From: DASTBU01 sp035711845 | GTDB lineage: Bacteria; Acidobacteriota; Vicinamibacteria; Vicinamibacterales; 2-12-FULL-66-21 | Length of the DNA stretch: 25,840 bases | Assembly (NCBI GenBank): GCA_035711845.1 | Contig: DASTBU010000036.1 | Coordinates: forward strand, 1-25,840 | Direction: 5' to 3' | In this document: in pieces, positions 8,488 through 15,090 of the stretch | Position numbering within the stretch: the first letter of the stretch is position 1 | Layout: every line of letters starts with the position of its first letter | Translations under genes and position numbers: made by a program | Notes under the pieces: model-generated | Told to the model about the DNA's origin: nothing | Database searches by the model: none | What the model saw: only the letters and a program-made list of their open reading frames with translations

Positions 8488-9488
8488 GCGGGATCGTGCT
8501 CGTCACGGGCGGCGCCGGCTATATCGGCAGCCATGCCGTGAAAGCGCTGGCGGCGCGCGGCGAGCAGGTTGTCGTGTACGACAACTTTTCGGCGGGCCAC
8601 CGCGCCGCGGTTTCCCAGGCGGCGGTCGTCGTGGATGGCGACATCCACGATACGCGGCGGCTCCGCGACGCTATCACCACGCACCGGGCGGATGCCGTGA
8701 TGCACTTCGCGGCCTGGCTCTCGGTGGGCGACTCGGTCAGGGATCCTGCCGGGTACTACCGCAACAACGTCGCCGGCGCGCTGTCGGTCCTCGACGCCCT
8801 CGTGCAATGCGGTCTCCGCCATTTCGTCTTCTCTTCGACAGCCGCCGTCTTTGGCAATCCCCGGGAAACCCCGATCATCGAGACGCACCCGACCTCTCCG
8901 ATCAATGCCTACGGCGAGACCAAGCTGGCCGTCGAACGCGCCCTTCCTCACTACGACCGCGCGTACGGACTCCGGTCCGTGGCCCTCAGATACTTCAACG
9001 CCGCAGGGGCGGACCCGGACGGGGAACTGGGCGAGGACCATGCGCCGGAGATTCATGTGGTCCCCCGCGCGATCGACGCGGCGCTCGGCCGCGACCCATT
9101 CGAGGTCTTTGGCACCGATTACGCAACCGACGACGGGACGTGCCTGCGCGATTACGTCCACGTAACCGACCTGGCGTCGGCCCATGTGCTGGCTCTCGAT
9201 TCGTTGAGATCCGGCGCGCCGTCAACCGTGTATAACCTTGGGAACGGACGCCCGACGTCGGTCCTTGCCGTGCTGAAGGCCGTCGAGCGGGTGAGCGCAC
9301 GCGCCGTGCCCCACAAGGTGGGTCCACGCCGCGCCGGGGATCCCGCCGTGCTGTTTGCCTCGAGCGATCGCATCAAGGCGGAGCTCGGCTGGCGGCCGCG
9401 GTTCGAAGAGATCGACGTGATTGTCGAAACGGCCTGGAGGTGGCGGGTCGCGCATCCCAACGGCTACGAGGAATCCACGGCCGCGTGA
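8484..9488 (+). CDS. galE: UDP-glucose 4-epimerase
   Basis: This enzyme interconverts UDP-glucose and UDP-galactose with tightly bound NAD. It is a 334-residue extended short-chain dehydrogenase. The sequence shows the cofactor site TGGAGYIGSHAV (8-19), the GalE-type DNFSAGH loop, HFAAWLSVGDSV, the catalytic serine/threonine region FSSTAAVFG (116-124) and the catalytic pair Y143 and K147 in NAYGETKLAVER. The later YFNAAGADPDGELGE and the TDDGTCLRDYVHV stretches are characteristic of GalE rather than of dehydratases. The frame is open further upstream, but the ATG at 8484 overlaps the ugd stop by four bases and lies directly before the Rossmann strand. It supplies galactose donors for the glycosyltransferases encoded opposite. 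Confidence 0.96.
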   Translation: MSGIVLVTGGAGYIGSHAVKALAARGEQVVVYDNFSAGHRAAVSQAAVVVDGDIHDTRRLRDAITTHRADAVMHFAAWLSVGDSVRDPAGYYRNNVAGALSVLDALVQCGLRHFVFSSTAAVFGNPRETPIIETHPTSPINAYGETKLAVERALPHYDRAYGLRSVALRYFNAAGADPDGELGEDHAPEIHVVPRAIDAALGRDPFEVFGTDYATDDGTCLRDYVHVTDLASAHVLALDSLRSGAPSTVYNLGNGRPTSVLAVLKAVERVSARAVPHKVGPRRAGDPAVLFASSDRIKAELGWRPRFEEIDVIVETAWRWRVAHPNGYEESTAA

Positions 9489-9521
9489 TGTCGTGCCCGC
9501 GCTGAAACATCGGTTCAACGA

Positions 9522-11306
9522 GTGAGTCCATTCGCGCGTCTGCTCGAGTACGCGCGCCCGTACCGCGGGCGCTTCCTGGCGGCCATCGCCGCCATGCTCG
9601 TCTACGCGGCCGCCTCGGCGGGCATCGTCGTCCTCATCAAGCCGCTGATGGATCGGGTGCTGCCGCGGCAGATCGAAATCGGGCCGTGGGGTCTGCCAAT
9701 CGACTTCCGCACGTGGGCACTGGCCGTGCTCACGGTCTATCTGTTCAAGGGTTTCGGCTCGTACTTCTCGACCTACCTGATGACCGACATCGGTCAACGC
9801 GTGGTGCGGGACGTACGGAACCACCTGTTCCGCCACATCCTGGCCCAATCTGCCGGCTTCTTCAGCCGGCGGACCAGCGGGCAGCTGATGTCGCGGCTCA
9901 CCAACGACGTCAACCAGGTTCAGCAGGCCGTCTCCGAAACCGTCGGCGACCTGCTGCGGGAGGGTCTGACACTCGTCGGCCTCGCCGTCGTCGTGTTCTA
10001 TATCGACTTCAAGCTGGCGCTGGTGGTCGTAACCGGCGCGCCGGTTGCGATTTATCCGCTCGTGCGCCTCGGACAACGGATCCGACGTACCACGCGGCGC
10101 AGCCAGGAGGAGCTCGAGCATCTGTCCCACGTCACGGCCGAAGCGTTTACGGGCCACCGGATCGTGAAAGCGTTCGGCGCCGAGGGGCACGAGGCCGCGC
10201 GTTTCAAGCGGGCGGCCCAACGGCTCTACCGGACGAACCTCAAGGTCATGAGCACCGTTTCGGTCCTGCCACCGCTGATGGAGTTCCTGGGCGGCCTCGG
10301 CCTCGTTGCGCTGATGTGGTACGGCAGCCGAGAGATCGCGATGCGACGGCTCACCGAGGGCGATTTCATGGTGTTCGTGGTGGCTGCCCTGCTGATGTAC
10401 GGCCCGGTGAAGCGCCTCAGCCGGGTGAACACGAACCTGCAGCAGGCGATGGCCGCCTCGGAGCGGATCTTCGAGATTCTCGACACGCACTCGGAAGTGC
10501 AGGACCGCGACGGCGCGCTGCCCCTGGGGCGGCTGCGCGAGTCGATCGAGTTCGATCGTGTGAGCTTTGCCTACGAGGACGGTTCAGGCCGGCACGTGCT
10601 CCAGGACGTCTCGTTCCGCGTGTCGGCAGGGCAGGTCGTCGCGATCGTCGGCCTGAGCGGCGCCGGCAAGACGACGCTCGTGAACCTGATTCCGCGGTTC
10701 TATGACGTGACGTCGGGTGCGATTCGAATCGACAACACCGACGTGCGCGACGTCACCCTGAAGTCGCTGCGCGCGAACATCGGCATCGTGACCCAGGAGA
10801 CCGTGCTCTTCGACGATACGATCGCCAGCAACATCGCCTACGGTTCGCCCCAGGCCGCGCGCGAAGAAATCGAGGAGGCGGCGCGCGCCGCGCACGCCCA
10901 CGACTTCATCGCCGCGCTGCCCGCAGGATATCAGAGCACGATCGGCGAGCGCGGGCAACGGCTCTCGGGCGGACAGCGGCAGCGTCTGGCGATCGCGCGC
11001 GCGCTGCTGAAGAACTCCCCGATCCTGATTCTCGATGAAGCGACCTCGTCGCTCGACGCCGAATCGGAGCGCCTGGTCCAGGAGGCCCTGGCGAATCTCA
11101 TGCGCAACCGCACCGCGTTCGTGATCGCTCATCGCCTGTCCACCGTGCGGCGCGCCGACAGGATCATCGCCCTCGAGAACGGTCGCGTCGCGGAGATCGG
11201 GCGCCACGACGAGCTCCTCGCGCGAGCCGACGGGGTTTATGCGAAGCTGTATGCGCTCCAGCTCTTCGAGAAGGAGGAGCCGAACGAGGTGACGGCGGAG
11301 CAATGA
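9522..11306 (+). CDS. MsbA-like ABC exporter, fused membrane and ATPase domains
   Basis: This 594-residue half-transporter has an N-terminal six-helix membrane domain (residues about 15-310) and a C-terminal ATPase. ATPase motifs are Walker A GLSGAGKTT (377-385), signature LSGGQRQR (481-488), Walker B ILILDEATSSLD (501-512) and the H-loop in VIAHRLSTVRRAD. It would work as a homodimer in the inner membrane. The intracellular-loop sequence HLFRHILAQSAGFFSRRTSG resembles MsbA lipid exporters, and the place beside polysaccharide genes fits export of lipid A or a lipid-linked glycan, but substrate cannot be told from sequence. The start is GTG at 9522, after a 33-base gap from galE, with no strong ribosome binding site. 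Its stop overlaps the yicC start. Confidence 0.9.
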   Translation: MSPFARLLEYARPYRGRFLAAIAAMLVYAAASAGIVVLIKPLMDRVLPRQIEIGPWGLPIDFRTWALAVLTVYLFKGFGSYFSTYLMTDIGQRVVRDVRNHLFRHILAQSAGFFSRRTSGQLMSRLTNDVNQVQQAVSETVGDLLREGLTLVGLAVVVFYIDFKLALVVVTGAPVAIYPLVRLGQRIRRTTRRSQEELEHLSHVTAEAFTGHRIVKAFGAEGHEAARFKRAAQRLYRTNLKVMSTVSVLPPLMEFLGGLGLVALMWYGSREIAMRRLTEGDFMVFVVAALLMYGPVKRLSRVNTNLQQAMAASERIFEILDTHSEVQDRDGALPLGRLRESIEFDRVSFAYEDGSGRHVLQDVSFRVSAGQVVAIVGLSGAGKTTLVNLIPRFYDVTSGAIRIDNTDVRDVTLKSLRANIGIVTQETVLFDDTIASNIAYGSPQAAREEIEEAARAAHAHDFIAALPAGYQSTIGERGQRLSGGQRQRLAIARALLKNSPILILDEATSSLDAESERLVQEALANLMRNRTAFVIAHRLSTVRRADRIIALENGRVAEIGRHDELLARADGVYAKLYALQLFEKEEPNEVTAEQ

Positions 11307-12193
11307 TCAAGAGCATGACCGGATTCGCGTCGGTAACGCACGACGATGAGCTCGCGTCGATCAGCGTGACCGTCAAGTCCGTCAATCACCGGTTCCTCGA
11401 TTTGCAGCTCCGAATGCCGGGGACGCTCGCCCCGCTCGAGCCGCGGATCCGCTCGCTCGTCCAGGGCCGCGTCGCCCGGGGACGCCTGGAGGTGGCGGTT
11501 GCCGTGCAGCAGCGCGGAGAAGCCACCATGGAGGTCGAGCTGAACGAAGCCTTCCTGGGCCCCCTCGCCGCCGCGGTGGACAGGGCGCGCGAGCTCGGCT
11601 TCGTCGAAGGGAGCTTGTCTGTCGGGGACCTGCTCAGATTTCCCCAGGCGCTCGCGATTCGCGAGAAGGCGCCAGACGCTTCCATCGAGGGCAGCCCGAT
11701 CGCCGAGCGCCTCGAACGCGCGCTCGAAGGCGCCCTCGACGAGCTGGAGACGATGCGGCTGCGGGAGGGTGGCTACCTGCGCGCCGATCTCGACGCCAGG
11801 CGGACCCGGCTGGGCGATCTGTTCGAGCGTGTGGCCATGGCCGCGGAGGAGGGCATGGCCGCCCTCCAGGTCAGACTGGCCGAGCGCGTCCGCGAGCTGC
11901 GGGCCGACAGCCTCGCGGACGAATCGATCATCGCCCAGGAGATCGCCAGGTTCGTCGGACGCTCCGACATCACCGAGGAAGTCGTTCGGTTTCGCGGCCA
12001 CCTCGAGCACTGGCGGGCGCTGACCGATTCGCAAGAGCCGTGCGGGCGCAAGCTCGACTTCCTCCTTCAGGAGATGAACCGCGAGGTCAACACCGCGGGC
12101 TCGAAGGCCGAAGGGCCCGTCGTATCCGAGTTGATCGTGGCGCTCAAGGCGGATCTCGAGAAGATGCGCGAGCAGGTGCAGAATGTCGAGTGA
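11303..12193 (+). CDS. yicC: YicC/YloC family endoribonuclease
   Basis: This 296-residue protein begins MIKSMTGFASVTHDDELASI, the near-invariant MTGF start of the YicC family, and ends with the DUF1732 region, recognisable in CGRKLDFLLQEMNREVNTAG and a final helix. Family members are cytoplasmic endoribonucleases (YicC in E. coli, YloC in B. subtilis). The ATG overlaps the exporter stop by four bases (11303-11306), and the stop lies 11 bases inside gmk. The adjacency yicC-gmk-rpoZ is conserved in many bacterial phyla, supporting the call. The region between, about residues 155-225, is rich in charged residues and likely helical. Confidence 0.93.
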   Translation: MIKSMTGFASVTHDDELASISVTVKSVNHRFLDLQLRMPGTLAPLEPRIRSLVQGRVARGRLEVAVAVQQRGEATMEVELNEAFLGPLAAAVDRARELGFVEGSLSVGDLLRFPQALAIREKAPDASIEGSPIAERLERALEGALDELETMRLREGGYLRADLDARRTRLGDLFERVAMAAEEGMAALQVRLAERVRELRADSLADESIIAQEIARFVGRSDITEEVVRFRGHLEHWRALTDSQEPCGRKLDFLLQEMNREVNTAGSKAEGPVVSELIVALKADLEKMREQVQNVE

Positions 12194-12839
12194 ACCCGAA
12201 CCGCCCCAGCCTCACCGCCGCGGCCTGCTGTTTGTGGTATCGGCGCCGTCGGGCACCGGGAAAACCACCGTGGTCGAGCGCCTGGTGGCCGTGGTGCCCG
12301 ACCTTGCGCTGTCGAGATCGTACACCTCACGGAAGCTCCGAGGCGGCGAAACCGACGGAGTGGACTATAATTTCATCACACGCAGCCGTTTCGAGCAGAT
12401 GGTCGCGGCCGAGGCCTTCCTCGAGTGGGCGGACGTGTTCGGCAACCTGTACGGGACGGGCGCCGAGGATAGCCGGCACGAGCTCGACACGGGGCGCGAC
12501 CTCGTCCTGGTGATCGACGTGCAAGGCGCCCGGCAGGTCCGGATGCGCTGCCCCGACACCGTGGGCATCTTCGTGCTGCCGCCATCGTTCGGCGTCCTGG
12601 AGCGGAGGCTGCGAGGCCGGAGCAAGGACTCGGAAGAGGCGATGCAGCGTCGTCTCGCCACCGCCCGGGCGGAAGTCGCCGCGTTCGTCGAATACGACTA
12701 CGTGGTCGTCAACGACGAGCTCGACACGTGCGTCGATCGCCTCCGGGCCATCGTCATAGCCGAACGCGCCCGGCTGCGCTCGGCGCGTCCCGTCGCCGAA
12801 CGAATCGTGAAGACCTTCGAAAGGACTGATTGTGTCTGA
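12183..12839 (+). CDS. gmk: Guanylate kinase
   Basis: Guanylate kinase phosphorylates GMP to GDP with ATP in the cytoplasm. The 218-residue protein has the P-loop SAPSGTGKTT (20-29), the GMP-binding stretch SYTSRKLRGGETDGVDYNF (46-64) with its Arg, Glu and Tyr contacts, the EWADVFGNLYGTG loop, the ID-VQGA segment of the core and the lid Arg run ERRLRGRSKDSEEAMQRRL. It carries about ten extra residues before the first strand. The ATG at 12183 lies 11 bases inside yicC; an AGCAGG stretch upstream may serve as binding site. The rpoZ start lies inside its last codons. All key residues look intact. Confidence 0.97.
   Translation: MSSEPEPPQPHRRGLLFVVSAPSGTGKTTVVERLVAVVPDLALSRSYTSRKLRGGETDGVDYNFITRSRFEQMVAAEAFLEWADVFGNLYGTGAEDSRHELDTGRDLVLVIDVQGARQVRMRCPDTVGIFVLPPSFGVLERRLRGRSKDSEEAMQRRLATARAEVAAFVEYDYVVVNDELDTCVDRLRAIVIAERARLRSARPVAERIVKTFERTDCV
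12821..12825 (+). promoter_or_regulatory. Ribosome binding site deciding the rpoZ start
   Basis: AAGGA lies six bases before the GTG at 12832, inside the end of gmk. It is the reason for choosing GTG over the non-AUG codons around it. Confidence 0.65.
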
Positions 12840-13008
12840 TAGATCGAGCACATCCAACAAGTTCGAATTCGTCGTCATTGCCGGCGCGCGCGCCAAGCAG
12901 CTGCTCAAAGGCTGCACTCCGCGCACGACCGGGCCCGACAAGGTCATCAAACTCGCGCTGAAGGAAGTCCGCGAGGGCAAGGTCGACAAAGTCAACGCTG
13001 AAGGCTGA
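12832..13008 (+). CDS. rpoZ: RNA polymerase omega subunit (short, GTG start)
   Basis: This small gene starts with GTG eight bases inside the end of gmk and encodes 58 residues. The core NKFEFVVIAGARAKQLLKGC (residues 9-28) matches the omega signature (NRFELV-x-AA-RARQL), and DKVIKLALKEVREGKV matches the helix that follows. Omega assists folding of the beta-prime subunit and assembly of RNA polymerase. At 58 residues it is short compared with the 91 of E. coli, but the conserved core is there. The last codons (GCTGAAGGCTGA) already belong by sequence to the degenerate GCTGGAA-type repeat that follows, so the tail may have been cut or replaced by repeat growth. Position between gmk and coaBC is the common one. 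Confidence 0.9.
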   Translation: MSDRSSTSNKFEFVVIAGARAKQLLKGCTPRTTGPDKVIKLALKEVREGKVDKVNAEG

Positions 13009-13104
13009 AGTTGGAAGGCGGAAGGCTGAGGCTGGAAGTCGAGTCAGGCTCAATCCAGACCTGGTAGCTGGAAACTGGAAGCTGGAAACTGGAAGCTGGA
13101 AACT
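13009..13104. repeat. Degenerate GCTGGAAACTGGAA repeat between rpoZ and coaBC
   Basis: Two exact 14-bp copies of GCTGGAAACTGGAA lie at 13067-13080 and 13081-13094, followed by ten bases of a third ending at 13104, nine bases before the coaBC ATG. The preceding stretch 13001-13048 (AAGGCTGAAGTTGGAAGGCG and so on) is a decayed version of the same purine-rich word and includes the last rpoZ codons. The whole 104-base gap between rpoZ and coaBC is therefore made of repeat; no promoter or terminator was seen in it. Confidence 0.85.
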
Positions 13105-13112
13105 GATTATCC

Positions 13113-14318
13113 ATGTCACTCGTCGCATTGGGCGTCACCGGCGGAATCGGCGCGTACAAGGCCGTGGAGGTTGCCCGCGAGCTGCAGAAGCGCGGGCACG
13201 ACGTCGCGGCCGTCATGACGCGCTCGGCCCGGCGGTTCGTCGGGGAAGTGACGTTCGAAGCCATAACCCGCCGCCGGGTCATCAGCGATCAATTCGCGCG
13301 CGGCACGAATGCGGACATCGAGCACATCTCGCTCGCCTCCGACATCGCGCTGCTCCTCGTCGCTCCCGCAACTGCCAACATCATCGGGAAGTTCGCCAAC
13401 GGCATCGCGGACGACTTCCTCACCTCCCTCTATCTCGCGACCCGCGCGCCGGTCCTGATGGCCCCGGCCATGAACACGAACATGTTCGAACACGAGGCAG
13501 TACGCCGGAACATGGCAGCGCTCCAGGTTCGCGGCGTGCGATTCGTGGATCCCGGAGAGGGGTATCTGGCCTGCGGGTGGATTGGGAAAGGCAGGCTGGC
13601 CGAGCCCGAAGCCGTCGCGGAAGCGGCCGACAGGATCATCCGCCCGTCGGGCTCCCTCCTGGGCCGGCTCGTCGTCGTCACGGCCGGCCCGACCTACGAG
13701 GATATCGATGCGGTTCGCTATGTCGGGAACCGCTCGAGCGGGCGCATGGGCTATGCCGTGGCCGCCGACGCGGCCCGCCGCGGCGCGCGCGTGCTGTTGA
13801 TCGCCGGGCCGACCGCGCTTGAAGCGCCCGCGGGCGTCGAGGTGACGCGCGTGCGCAACGCAGCCGAGATGCACAGGGCGGTTCTGGACGCGTCGGGCGC
13901 CGCGGATATCGTGGTGATGGCGGCCGCGGTCGCGGACTACACCCCCGCCGAACAGGTTCAGGGCAAGATCGAGAAGAGCGACGGGCCGCTCGAGCTGACC
14001 CTCGTTCGCACGCGCGACATCCTGTCGGATCTGGGAAGCGCGCGGCGGGACGGCGCGCGGCCCGTGCTCGTCGGGTTCGCCGCCGAGAGCGGCGATCCTC
14101 TGAAGAAAGGCCGCGAGAAGCTGCGGCGCAAGTCGGCGGATCTGATCGTCGCCAACGACATTTCCAGGACCGATGCCGGCTTCGACTCGGAACTGAACGC
14201 CGCCACGATCATAGGCCGCGGTCACGAGGAACAGTTCCCGCTCGGTCCCAAGACCCTCCTGGCGGCCCGCATTCTCGACCGCGCCGAAAAACTGCTCGAA
14301 GCCAGGGTCGAGAAGTGA
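13113..14318 (+). CDS. coaBC: Bifunctional phosphopantothenoylcysteine decarboxylase / phosphopantothenate-cysteine ligase
   Basis: This cytoplasmic enzyme carries out two steps of coenzyme A synthesis: joining cysteine to 4'-phosphopantothenate (CoaB) and decarboxylating the product (CoaC, an FMN enzyme). The 401 residues show both halves. The CoaC half has GVTGGIGAYKAVE (7-19), the active-site H71 (IEHISLA), PAMNTNM (118-124) and the flap cysteine C154 in ACGWIGKGRLAEP. The CoaB half begins near VTAGPTYEDIDAVRYVGNRS, with SSGRMGYA and later VGFAAES. The ATG at 13113 directly follows the repeat block. The stop overlaps the GTG start of udg. Confidence 0.97.
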   Translation: MSLVALGVTGGIGAYKAVEVARELQKRGHDVAAVMTRSARRFVGEVTFEAITRRRVISDQFARGTNADIEHISLASDIALLLVAPATANIIGKFANGIADDFLTSLYLATRAPVLMAPAMNTNMFEHEAVRRNMAALQVRGVRFVDPGEGYLACGWIGKGRLAEPEAVAEAADRIIRPSGSLLGRLVVVTAGPTYEDIDAVRYVGNRSSGRMGYAVAADAARRGARVLLIAGPTALEAPAGVEVTRVRNAAEMHRAVLDASGAADIVVMAAAVADYTPAEQVQGKIEKSDGPLELTLVRTRDILSDLGSARRDGARPVLVGFAAESGDPLKKGREKLRRKSADLIVANDISRTDAGFDSELNAATIIGRGHEEQFPLGPKTLLAARILDRAEKLLEARVEK

Positions 14319-15088
14319 ATCACGACGAGCTCGCCAGCCATCTGCGGTTCTTTCAGGAGCTGGGCGTTACGGGTGTGAGCCGAGATGGATGGTGGAGGGC
14401 GCGTGAGAACGTGTCAGGTGCTACGTCCGACCTGGCACGTGCAGAGCTGTCAAATCTGCCACCTGCGGTCCCCGACGGACTACGGGCCACGGACCACGGG
14501 CCACGGCTGCTCGACGTGATCCGCACGGAGATCGGCGATTGCACGCGCTGCAAGCTCCACGGGCTCGGGCGCCGTCAGGTGGTGTTCGGAGTCGGCAACC
14601 CGTCGGCCGACCTGATGTTCGTAGGAGAGGCGCCGGGTGCCGACGAGGACGTGCAGGGTATTCCGTTCGTCGGCCGCGCGGGTCAGCTGCTCACCAGGAT
14701 CATCGAAGCGATCGCCTTGAAGCGCGATGATGTGTATATTGCGAACGTGATCAAGTGCCGGCCGCCCGACAACCGGAACCCGGACCCCGACGAGGTCGCG
14801 ACGTGTCAGCCGTTCCTGTTTCAGCAGATCGACGCCGTCCGACCGCGCGTTATCGTGGCACTGGGAACGTTCGCGGCGAGGACGCTGCTGAAGACCCAGG
14901 ACCCGATATCCCGGCTGCGCGGCCGGATCTACGAGTTCCGCGGCGCGAAACTGATCCCGACCTTCCATCCCGCGTTCCTGCTCCGGAGCCCCGACAGGAA
15001 GCGCGACGTCTGGGAGGACATGAAGAAGGTCCGGGCCCTGCTGCAGGAAACGGCTCCTGACGAGACCGCGCCAGATCAGCGCGCGTAG
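14315..15088 (+). CDS. Family 4 uracil-DNA glycosylase (4Fe-4S), with repeat-derived linker
   Basis: This enzyme removes uracil from DNA. The catalytic core begins at about residue 66 and has the four cluster cysteines C76, C79, C148 and C164, the active-site motif GEAPGADEDVQGIPFVGRAG (104-123) and HPAFLL near residue 218, typical of thermostable-type family 4 UDGs. In front lie an N-terminal helix (MNHDELASHLRFFQELGV), a feature often seen in Acidobacteria and Firmicutes members, and a low-complexity linker of about residues 33-64. That linker is encoded by short repeats that recur at 23.6 kb. The GTG start at 14315 overlaps the coaBC stop (GTGA). It is followed by priA with a two-base gap. 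Confidence 0.95.
   Translation: MNHDELASHLRFFQELGVTGVSRDGWWRARENVSGATSDLARAELSNLPPAVPDGLRATDHGPRLLDVIRTEIGDCTRCKLHGLGRRQVVFGVGNPSADLMFVGEAPGADEDVQGIPFVGRAGQLLTRIIEAIALKRDDVYIANVIKCRPPDNRNPDPDEVATCQPFLFQQIDAVRPRVIVALGTFAARTLLKTQDPISRLRGRIYEFRGAKLIPTFHPAFLLRSPDRKRDVWEDMKKVRALLQETAPDETAPDQRA
14411..14506. repeat. Short repeats inside the udg linker
   Basis: GTCAGGTGCTACGT at 14413-14426 matches GTCAGGTGCCACGT at 23590-23603 in 13 of 14 bases. Four 7-bp units of the form RCYACGG (ACTACGG, GCCACGG, ACCACGG, GCCACGG) lie in tandem at 14479-14506, and two more copies of the same word at 23614-23627. Both lie within one open reading frame here and between genes there. They encode the linker of the glycosylase. 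Confidence 0.65.
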
Positions 15089-15090
15089 TC

